The translations under genes and the position numbers were made by a program. This document shows, piece by piece, positions 33,015 through 39,554 of a DNA stretch of 39,554 bases; position 1 is the first letter of the stretch, and every line of letters begins with the position of its first letter. The stretch comes from Sedimentisphaerales bacterium (GTDB lineage: Bacteria > Planctomycetota > Phycisphaerae > Sedimentisphaerales > Anaerobacaceae), in the NCBI GenBank assembly GCA_016936075.1, contig JAFGPS010000153.1, forward strand, positions 1-39,554, in the 5' to 3' direction. The notes under the pieces were generated by a model. The model saw nothing but the letters and a program-made list of their open reading frames with translations, was not told the DNA's origin and ran no database searches.

Positions 33015-35477
33015 ATGCTTAATATTAAACAAATCGTTCTTATTGCATTTACGGTTTATTTGCCCATAGCGGCCTTTAGCCAGAGTTCAAATAAAAATGT
33101 CACGTATGATATTAAGGTCATAGATAGCGCTGCTATTCCGGTTGAAGGAGCAGAGGTAGCCGTGGTCGATACTATCTATGATTGGGCTGATGGTCGAATA
33201 CTCAGACCGGTGAAAGCCAAAAAAATGACTAACTCTGATGGCATAGCTAATTTTCAAATCGAACTTGCTTTCGATGCGGATGTATGTTTTGTAGCAAGAA
33301 AAAAAGGCCTGGCATTTTCATGGTATTTTCTCAACAGACATGCATTACCTACAGACGGGACCGAGCTTACTATAATGTTGGATAAAGCCTGTGAAATATC
33401 AGGACAGATCGTGGACAATCTTGGCAAGCCTGTTGCCGGAGCAAAAGTTCACGGAAATTTTTCAACGAGTTTCCCAGAAACTCAACATGAAATAAATTCA
33501 CCCGAAGATTGGTTTACAGTAGAAACAGACGATAATGGAAATTTTATATTCGATAATGTGCCTCCAGACGGAAGTGCGGATTTTATCATTACAGCAAAAG
33601 GAAAGGCTAAGCTCGATACAAGTGTAGATAAAAGCGGCGGAAGCGGCTATAGCTTTTCAGCAGGCCTGAACAATATTCGTTTAACCTTATCTCCGGAAGC
33701 TAAAATTGAGGGAAAAGTTATAGATTCTTCAGGGAAACCTGTTAGCGGCGTAAAGCTATTGCTCAGACCGGAAAAAGCGGCTACAGGGCAAAGTTTTGAC
33801 CGCACTATTTCAGGGAAGGATGGCCGCTTCTTTTTTGAGCAGGTTCCCGCTGGATTATTAGCAATTGTATCGGTCGCACAACGCTTAGGAACTACCGATT
33901 GGGTAGCCGATGATATTAAAATTACAACTAAGGAAGGCAAAACCACTGATAATGTTGTCTTTAAAGTTAATAAAGGTGTTTTTTACGATGTAGTTATTAT
34001 TGATGCAGATACGAAAAAGCCTGTTCCTAACCTATATGTAAATATCCAGCAGGTTTCCAGGACCGGCGGCGGGCCAAGTTTCCTCCATACCCTTGCAACA
34101 GATAATGAAGGCCGTGCACGATTTAGAGTTCCGTCCGGAGAATTGCATTTTTTTGCAGGAGGTAATAATTACTCAAGAGTTCAGGAAGTTGTAAAAGTTG
34201 GGAATAAATCAGTTAAAAGACGAATCGAATTGCACCATAATCCTGTATATGCCGGCACTGTAAAAGACCAGTCCGGCAATGTAGTACCAAATGCAATAGT
34301 ATCAATCTTGCCGCCAGGTTACGGATTTCGCGCTGATAATAATGGCAAGTTTAGTACAAGTTGGCAGATACTAAGTGAACAATGTTACTTTTTCGCACGA
34401 GATGAACAACGCAATATTGCTGGGGTAGCCGAAATTCCAGATGGAACCAGGCATATGGAAATTGAGCTCGAACCTGCACTTTCATTAGTTGGAAATGTCA
34501 CGGACCCTAACGGCCGGCCTATTCCCGCCGCAAGAATCAGGCTCTATTGCCAACTCGCAGGATGGGCGGCATTTATAGGAGAAGAAATAATTACAGACAA
34601 AAACGGCCTATACGAAATACCGGCTGTTCCGAAGATAAAAAAAGGCCTGATACCTACCTTCCCGGGATTAAATAGAGAAGGTATATTTCGTATTTATATT
34701 ACTGCTTCGGGTTATTCGACAATAAAACTTCAACAAATTAAAAATACTGTGATTGAAAATGCTGTTAATAATATAGCCCAAATGAATCCTTTTGTATTAC
34801 AACCCTTGAATATGTCACTATCTGGGATAGTAGTTGATTCTGATGGTAAACCTGTACCAAATGAAATCGTTAGTATAATGCCCGGCGAACAGCCGCTTAA
34901 ACTCTCCATCACTGATGAAGAAGGCCGCTTTTCATTCAATCGCTTAGCAAAAGGTTCCTTGAACCTCCAGGCCGGCTATGTGAATGATGGTAACTCAGGT
35001 TTACTTAGAGCTGAAGCCGGTGACAAGGACGTTAAAATTGTACTTGGCCAAACAGGTATAAATACAGCCCAAACTTCTCTGGTTGGAAAAACTTTGCCAG
35101 ATTTATCTGCATTCAATGTCAGGCTCGAATCACAGGTTATTAGAAATAAAATGCTTCTCGTTTGCTTCTGGGATATTGAACAGCGTCCGAGCCGCAATGC
35201 AATTCTATCGTTAAACAAAAGAGCGAATGCTTTACTTGAAAAAGACCTGTACATGGTATTTATCAATACTGGAACTGTAGAAGAAAGGACATTTGTTTCC
35301 TGGCTCACAAGAAATGAAATTATCCCGCCGGTAGGAGTTAGCAGAACCAGTTTACCTGAACTTGGATATTCATGGGGAGTGCAATCACTTCCATGGCTGA
35401 TTTTGACTGACAAAAATCATAAAGTAACCGCCGAAGGTTTTCCAATAGCTGACCTGGATGAGACATTAAAAAATTGA
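33015..35477 (+). CDS. Secreted carboxypeptidase-regulatory-like repeat protein with thioredoxin-like C-terminus (second paralogue)
   Basis: The protein has 820 residues with a signal peptide at 1-22 (MLNIKQIVLIAFTVYLPIAA). At least five CarboxypepD_reg-type beta-sandwich repeats follow, starting near residues 130 ('GQIVDNLGKPVAGAKV'), 232 ('GKVIDSSGKPVSGVKL'), 415 ('GTVKDQSGNVVPNAIV'), 493 ('GNVTDPNGRPIPAARI') and 604 ('GIVVDSDGKPVPNEIV'). The last 130 residues form the thioredoxin-like domain shared with the 29463 and 37059 genes; the CxxC position reads Q723-RPS-726. It follows the first tethered sigma gene by 209 bp, with a palindromic repeat between. GGAGA and GAGAG lie before the ATG. 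A periplasmic or surface binding role is inferred; no enzymatic domain was seen. Confidence 0.83.
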   Translation: MLNIKQIVLIAFTVYLPIAAFSQSSNKNVTYDIKVIDSAAIPVEGAEVAVVDTIYDWADGRILRPVKAKKMTNSDGIANFQIELAFDADVCFVARKKGLAFSWYFLNRHALPTDGTELTIMLDKACEISGQIVDNLGKPVAGAKVHGNFSTSFPETQHEINSPEDWFTVETDDNGNFIFDNVPPDGSADFIITAKGKAKLDTSVDKSGGSGYSFSAGLNNIRLTLSPEAKIEGKVIDSSGKPVSGVKLLLRPEKAATGQSFDRTISGKDGRFFFEQVPAGLLAIVSVAQRLGTTDWVADDIKITTKEGKTTDNVVFKVNKGVFYDVVIIDADTKKPVPNLYVNIQQVSRTGGGPSFLHTLATDNEGRARFRVPSGELHFFAGGNNYSRVQEVVKVGNKSVKRRIELHHNPVYAGTVKDQSGNVVPNAIVSILPPGYGFRADNNGKFSTSWQILSEQCYFFARDEQRNIAGVAEIPDGTRHMEIELEPALSLVGNVTDPNGRPIPAARIRLYCQLAGWAAFIGEEIITDKNGLYEIPAVPKIKKGLIPTFPGLNREGIFRIYITASGYSTIKLQQIKNTVIENAVNNIAQMNPFVLQPLNMSLSGIVVDSDGKPVPNEIVSIMPGEQPLKLSITDEEGRFSFNRLAKGSLNLQAGYVNDGNSGLLRAEAGDKDVKIVLGQTGINTAQTSLVGKTLPDLSAFNVRLESQVIRNKMLLVCFWDIEQRPSRNAILSLNKRANALLEKDLYMVFINTGTVEERTFVSWLTRNEIIPPVGVSRTSLPELGYSWGVQSLPWLILTDKNHKVTAEGFPIADLDETLKN

Positions 35478-35630
35478 AATAAAGAATCTTATTCAATAAT
35501 ATCCTTCACAAATGAAAGCTTTATATCAACATATCTGTTGAGAACAAATCCATAAATTCATTTTACATAACATATTGCTCCATAAGAACATATGATTATT
35601 CCTAAAGATTATTCCGGTTTTTTCAAATTT

Positions 35631-35708
35631 TTTTGAATAATTATTAGTTCATAAACATCTTATTTTAGTATAAAGAACGAAAAATGAATATAATAGCGAT
35701 ATGGTGGA
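35631..35708 (+). promoter_or_regulatory. Conserved sigma-cassette promoter region, copy 2
   Basis: TTTTGAATAATTATTAG, CTTAT at 35659-35663 and TATAAT at 35689-35694 (within TATAATAGCGATATGG) have the same spacing as copy 1, and TATAAT begins 26 bp before the ATG. Sequence similarity to copy 3 extends further upstream (CATAACAT near 35564, CCGG-T-rich run near 35614). Confidence 0.65.
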
Positions 35709-35714
35709 ACAGGA

Positions 35715-36995
35715 ATGTCAGTTAGTGAATTTTTATTGTTGAAACGATTCGCCGTAAATGGTGATGCCGAGGCATTCGCCGAAATTGTAAAACAGCACGC
35801 ACCGCTGGTTTATGGCGTATGTCTTCGTATTCTTGCTGATAAAGATAGAGCTTCGGACGTTGTACAGGATACTTTTATACAATTGGTTAGCAATGCAGAC
35901 ACTATAAAAGGCTCACTGCCCAACTGGCTGCATCGTGTCGCTAAAAACAGGGCTTTCGAATTAATTCGTCAGGAATCTATAAGAAAAAAGCATGAGAAAA
36001 CATACGTAGTAAATTCTGAAAAAAATCAATTACAGGAAAAGCTTATTATCTGGCAGGAAATATCTGGTTATATTGACGAGGAACTTGACAATCTTGACGA
36101 CCAGATGCGAGAGGTTTTAATATTAAAATTTTTCGAAGGATTAACTACTACCGAAATATCAAAAAAGTGCAAAATATCCCAGCCGACAGTTTCACGAAGA
36201 TTGGAATCAGGAGTTGGATTGCTGCGTCATAAATTAAAATCACGAGGCATTGTCATTCCGGCTACTGTGCTTGCCGCAATGCTAACTGAAAACATTGTAA
36301 AAGCCGCTCCCGTTCTGGTGATGAAGGAACTCGGTAAAATCGCAATAGCAGGTGGACATGCCGCTGCGGCCGCAACAGGCGCAAAAATCGGCTCATCTCT
36401 GACTGCCGGTGCACTTAAAACTAAAATCATAGCTATTTCAATATCAGCTATACTCATAGTCGGTTCAATTGTGATTTACAACTATAAGTCACGGCCAAAA
36501 GAACCAGGTAATGTTTATAACGCTATTCCGGTTGAACCAACCAATATCCAGCAAATAGAGAACTCCGAAGGAATAGAATTTGCAGCTTATAGCTTACCCC
36601 TCAACCCATGGGATATAAATTCTGTTACAACGAGTGACTCTTTAAACAAAGAAACAGATAGTCCGGTTGTGCTGGTTGCCCGTATCTATAACATCTCAGA
36701 TTTGGCGATAACAGACGACTATGTAAAAAGTATTATTGCTCTAATCAAAGAAAAAATCGAACCGGATAGCTGGTATGAAACCAATAAAAAAGCTGGTGGA
36801 ACTATTATAGCTTATAATTCTAAGCAGACTAAAAATCTTACAATACGACAGAGCCGCGAAGTTCACGAACAAATCGCAGAGTTGCTTAAATCTATAAATC
36901 TTTCATCCGGCCGGAATACAAATTCGCCTTCTGAAGATTTAACCGGGCAAATAAATTTAGAAGAAATCCTGATACGAAATGATTCTGATTTTTAA
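35715..36995 (+). CDS. Membrane-tethered ECF-like sigma factor with extracytoplasmic C-terminal domain (second)
   Basis: The 426-residue protein is a close paralogue of the 31579 product and of the partial gene at 39124. Region 2 ('FAEIVKQHAPLVYGVCLRIL', 'ASDVVQDTFIQLV') and region 4 ('EGLTTTEISKKCKISQPTVS') are followed by a linker nearly identical to that of the first copy ('RHKLKSRGIVIPATVLAAML', 'ELGKIAIAGGHAAAAATGAK'). A transmembrane helix follows ('KIIAISISAILIVGSIVIY'). The exported part has an insertion relative to the first copy before the secretin N0-like segment ('RIYNISDLAITDDYVKSIIA', 'LTIRQSREVHEQIAELLKSI'). GGAAC/AGGA precede the ATG. It is followed after 63 bp by the third secreted paralogue, so that pair is likely one operon. 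Confidence 0.88.
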   Translation: MSVSEFLLLKRFAVNGDAEAFAEIVKQHAPLVYGVCLRILADKDRASDVVQDTFIQLVSNADTIKGSLPNWLHRVAKNRAFELIRQESIRKKHEKTYVVNSEKNQLQEKLIIWQEISGYIDEELDNLDDQMREVLILKFFEGLTTTEISKKCKISQPTVSRRLESGVGLLRHKLKSRGIVIPATVLAAMLTENIVKAAPVLVMKELGKIAIAGGHAAAAATGAKIGSSLTAGALKTKIIAISISAILIVGSIVIYNYKSRPKEPGNVYNAIPVEPTNIQQIENSEGIEFAAYSLPLNPWDINSVTTSDSLNKETDSPVVLVARIYNISDLAITDDYVKSIIALIKEKIEPDSWYETNKKAGGTIIAYNSKQTKNLTIRQSREVHEQIAELLKSINLSSGRNTNSPSEDLTGQINLEEILIRNDSDF

Positions 36996-37058
36996 AAATA
37001 AGTTAGAACAAAATAAATAGAATCAGCTTTAATAAGCGTAGATAGATAAGGGGAAAAA

Positions 37059-38648
37059 ATGGGAAATCTTAAAAAAATAATCATGTGTTTATGTTGTATA
37101 GAATTGCTTTTGGCCGTTTCTTCTTTAGCGGCCGCAATCTCTGGTAGAGATAATGTACCAAGCACGTGGGACTTGGTTCGTCAGGAAATGACTAAAAAAG
37201 CAGAGCCTAACGAACCTCTCGAATCTCCGGAGCCTGTCCAGCCAACTGAATCAGTCGAACCGGCAAAATCTGTAGAATCAGCAAAAGCACCAGTTGCTGC
37301 TGAAACAGTTGAAAGCCTGCTCGACAAGTACACTAAAACTGTGGCAAAATACAAAACATCTTACTTATCCAGAGCTGAAGATACATCAGAAGCAAATATG
37401 TCAATGCCAAGTTCTGGTTTTACAAAGGGAATATATAAACAAATTTATAAAGTTGAGCTTCGCAGCGATAGTAAAAATTATTTCAATCGTCGAAAGAATT
37501 GGGGAGATAATCCCCATGTACCATCAGGAAAAATTACAGAAAATGACATAGTATATAACATCTCTCTATGGACTGGAGAATTAAATTTCCAAACTACGAG
37601 CCATCCTGCAGTTACTAAACCAAAAGTCAGAATAAGACGTAAAGAAGACTTAGAAGAAACAGCTCTGAGAAATTTGCAAAACGGGATAACATGTAATGGA
37701 CAGGTAGGCGGACCTATCAGGGGATTCTTTGATGGAAGTGATGTGACTATTGATAAAGAACTTAGGAATGCAGATACCATAACAGTTCGGCCCAAAAAAG
37801 AGAAAATCAAAGGATCAGACTGTTTTGTAATAGATGCAAAAGATAAAAGAAGTAAATTTACCATCTGGATTGATCCTGAACATGACTATAATATCGTTCA
37901 GGCAAAGATAAGAAGAAATTCAGCCGGTGATAGCAGTCAGTTGGATTTGAAAAATGTTGTCTTTAAAGAAATAGATGGTATTTGGGTACCAATTGAATGT
38001 GATTATAACATGAGCCACAAATATGATAGTGGTGAATATTTTTCGGAGGATCATCATCATAAAATAACAGAATATTTAATCAATCCTGACCACAAATCTT
38101 TGAAGTCATTTGATCCGAATAGCTTTGTTGAAAATGGCGCACCAGTTAATATTATAAATGCTTCGGGTGGTCAATATACATGGAAAGATGGAAAAGTCAT
38201 TGATAGTTACGGCTATGAAGTAAATCTTTCAACTATGAAGCCACCGTCACTTGTGGGTAAGACTCTTCCAAGTATAGCGGAATTTGGCATTGATCTTAAT
38301 CCAGATGTGTTTAAGAATAACAGGTTACTCATATGCTTTTTTGATTACTCACAGAGGCCGAGCAGAAATTGTGTGCTAAGTTTAAATGAAAAAGCAGAAT
38401 CATTATTGGATAAAGACATATTTTTGATTTTCATTCAAGCCGAACCTGTAACCGAACAGACTTTGGCCGCATGGCTTACAAAAAATGAGATTGTGCCGCC
38501 TGTTGGTACAAGCAAAATTGACCTGCCCGCACTTGGTCATAGCTGGGGTGTAGAATCTCTTCCATGGCTGATTTTGACTGACAAGCAACATATAGTAACT
38601 TCAGAAGGTTTTTCAATAACTGCCCTGGATGAAAAAATTGAGGATTGA
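37059..38648 (+). CDS. Secreted protein with LolA-like middle and thioredoxin-like C-terminus (third paralogue)
   Basis: The protein has 529 residues. Residues 1-26 form a signal peptide (MGNLKKIIMCLCCIELLLAV...). Residues 48-85 are a Pro/Glu/Ser-rich repetitive spacer ('EPNEPLESPEPVQPTESVEP'). Residues 85-365 replace the beta-sandwich repeats of its paralogues with a LolA/DUF2092-like region ('TVESLLDKYTKTVAKYKTSY', 'CFVIDAKDKRSKFTIWIDPE', 'VFKEIDGIWVPIECDY'), similar in style to the exported part of the 23963-25462 protein. The last 130 residues are the shared thioredoxin-like domain with Q432-RPS-435 at the CxxC position and 'SLPWLILTD'. GGGGAAAA precedes the ATG and it lies 63 bp after the second sigma gene. 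Ligand unknown. Confidence 0.82.
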   Translation: MGNLKKIIMCLCCIELLLAVSSLAAAISGRDNVPSTWDLVRQEMTKKAEPNEPLESPEPVQPTESVEPAKSVESAKAPVAAETVESLLDKYTKTVAKYKTSYLSRAEDTSEANMSMPSSGFTKGIYKQIYKVELRSDSKNYFNRRKNWGDNPHVPSGKITENDIVYNISLWTGELNFQTTSHPAVTKPKVRIRRKEDLEETALRNLQNGITCNGQVGGPIRGFFDGSDVTIDKELRNADTITVRPKKEKIKGSDCFVIDAKDKRSKFTIWIDPEHDYNIVQAKIRRNSAGDSSQLDLKNVVFKEIDGIWVPIECDYNMSHKYDSGEYFSEDHHHKITEYLINPDHKSLKSFDPNSFVENGAPVNIINASGGQYTWKDGKVIDSYGYEVNLSTMKPPSLVGKTLPSIAEFGIDLNPDVFKNNRLLICFFDYSQRPSRNCVLSLNEKAESLLDKDIFLIFIQAEPVTEQTLAAWLTKNEIVPPVGTSKIDLPALGHSWGVESLPWLILTDKQHIVTSEGFSITALDEKIED

Positions 38649-38783
38649 TATAAGTGCTATCACTTCAATTACATATAGAACTATGTCCTGCTACGGCAAC
38701 GGCCTACGCCGTGATGAGTCATCCTGAGCACCGTACCTGATTTACAGGATGTATGCGAAAGAAACTAAATTTCTTAAAATAAT

Positions 38784-38870
38784 GGGTGGCAGCCTCATCC
38801 TGTTTTTTTCAGGATGGGGATGATAAACTCATACCAAGCCATCCCCAAGCTGCGCTTGAGGCTGCCACCC
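38784..38870. repeat. Dispersed palindromic repeat, copy 3 (most complete)
   Basis: Terminal inverted repeats GGGTGGCAGCCTCA and TGAGGCTGCCACCC are perfect over 14 bp. Inside, CATCCTG...CAGGATGGGGATG forms a second palindrome and CCATCCCCAAGCTGCGCTTG a third. Relatives lie at 5370-5491 and 15982-16014. Confidence 0.8.
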
Positions 38871-39034
38871 GTTGAAAGTGTTACCCATGTAGTCGGTACG
38901 ATATGTAACCTATGTTTCGGTTGACACACATGACAAAAAAATTCGGTCAGTTTGAGTTAATAAATTCCTTTTCCATAACATGTTATTCCAAAAGAAAACA
39001 TGATGATATTTTAAACATTTTCCGGATTTTTTGC

Positions 39035-39114
39035 TTTTTATGAATAAAAACTGGTTTCGGTAACGCCTTATATTTGAGTAGAAAACAAATTACGAGTATA
39101 ATAGCGTTATGGAG
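39035..39114 (+). promoter_or_regulatory. Conserved sigma-cassette promoter region, copy 3
   Basis: TTTTTATGAATAA, CTTAT at 39067-39071 and TATAAT at 39097-39102 (within TATAATAGCGTTATGGAGA) repeat the arrangement of the two earlier sigma genes; TATAAT begins 27 bp before the ATG. Confidence 0.65.
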
Positions 39115-39123
39115 ACTTGAAAA

Positions 39124-39554
39124 ATGGCTGAAAGTGAATTTATTTTATTGAGACGTTTCTCCGGAAATGGTGATACCGAAGCGTTTACACAAATTGTAAA
39201 ACAGCACGCCCCATTAGTCTATGGAGTATGCCTTCGTATTCTTGGGAACAAAGATAACGCGGCCGATGCCGTACAGGAAACTTTCCTGCAACTGGTTCGT
39301 GATGCCGCAGAAATTACCGACTCGCTTCCAAACTGGCTGCATCGTGTCGCAAAAAACAGGTCCATCGAATTGATTCGCCATGATTCATCAATAAAACAGC
39401 GTGAAAAACTCTATGCGGCTGATTCCGAGAAAAGAAATATACAAAAAGAAACAGTCACTTGGCGAAAAATATCATGCTGTATCGACGAGGAGCTTGATAA
39501 GCTCGATAACCTGACGCGCGAGGTTATTATCCTGCATTTCCTGGAAGGTCAGAA
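39124..39554 (+). CDS. ECF-like sigma factor, N-terminal part (third, cut by the window edge)
   Basis: The frame is open from the ATG at 39124 to the end of the window (143 codons). It begins 'MAESEFILLRRFSGNGDTEA' and continues 'FTQIVKQHAPLVYGVCLRIL', 'AADAVQETFLQLVRDA', 'SLPNWLHRVAKNRSIELIR' and 'LDNLTREVIILHFLEGQ', which aligns throughout with the two upstream tethered sigma factors through region 2 and into region 4. GGAG lies before the ATG. Whether it carries the same transmembrane and exported C-terminus cannot be seen. By the pattern of the earlier cassettes it should be followed by another secreted thioredoxin-like protein. Confidence 0.9.
   Translation, partial: MAESEFILLRRFSGNGDTEAFTQIVKQHAPLVYGVCLRILGNKDNAADAVQETFLQLVRDAAEITDSLPNWLHRVAKNRSIELIRHDSSIKQREKLYAADSEKRNIQKETVTWRKISCCIDEELDKLDNLTREVIILHFLEGQ

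Larger units (their letters stand above)
38649..39123. other. 475-bp intergenic region before the third sigma gene
   Basis: No gene was seen. It contains an ATCCTG...CAGGAT hairpin near 38730-38755, dispersed repeat copy 3 (38784-38870) and, from about 38970, a stretch homologous to the region upstream of the second sigma gene, ending in promoter copy 3. Confidence 0.65.

Overview
The window looks like the chromosome of an AT-rich, probably anaerobic member of the Planctomycetota, perhaps a Phycisphaerae/Sedimentisphaerales-type lineage (inference, no 16S here). Support comes from sigma factors carrying a C-terminal membrane segment and extracytoplasmic domain, secreted proteins joining carboxypeptidase-regulatory-like repeats to a thioredoxin-like end, LolA-like sigma partners, many intergenic palindromic repeats, and an anaerobe-type orange-protein (ORP) cluster of MinD/Mrp ATPases.

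Layout. 1-912 (-): N-terminal part of a TonB-dependent receptor that runs off the left edge. 1270-6767 (-): ORP-type cluster, made of a metallo-beta-lactamase-fold protein, an Mrp ATPase fused to a NifX-like domain, two ferredoxin-containing MinD/CooC-type ATPases and a stand-alone NifX/ORP-like protein, preceded by a DUF5320 protein and a DUF89 phosphatase. 6997-8995 (+): pdxB-folP with overlapping ends. 9086-10624 (+): a leucine-rich-repeat protein and an unrecognised protein. 10740-12596 (-) typA and 12844-15321 (+) ftsK are divergent. 15322-16548 is a 1.2-kb non-coding patchwork of repeats leading into a 942-residue STAND (NB-ARC-like) NTPase with TPRs (16549-19377). 19515-23577 holds an unknown anchored protein, a PilZ protein and pssA-psd. 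23963-25983 (-) is an ECF sigma gene translationally coupled to a membrane-anchored LolA-like protein. 26169-29210 holds a small membrane protein, an MntA/HepT toxin-antitoxin pair and glnS.

29463-39554 (+) is the most unusual part: a tandem series of [membrane-tethered sigma factor + secreted thioredoxin-like protein] cassettes. Three sigma genes (31579, 35715, 39124; the last cut by the window edge) share the same upstream architecture, with a TATAATAGCG box at a near-constant distance from the start codon. The three secreted proteins (29463, 33015, 37059) share a C-terminal thioredoxin-like domain in which the CxxC positions read Q-R-P-S, while their N-terminal parts differ. The arrangement suggests a duplicated, diversifying family of one-polypeptide envelope-to-transcription signalling systems with secreted partners. 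That functional reading is inference.

No tRNA, rRNA, CRISPR array or transposase was recognised. Several start codons were moved inward from the longest open frame because of Shine-Dalgarno sequences, overlaps with neighbours or family N-termini.
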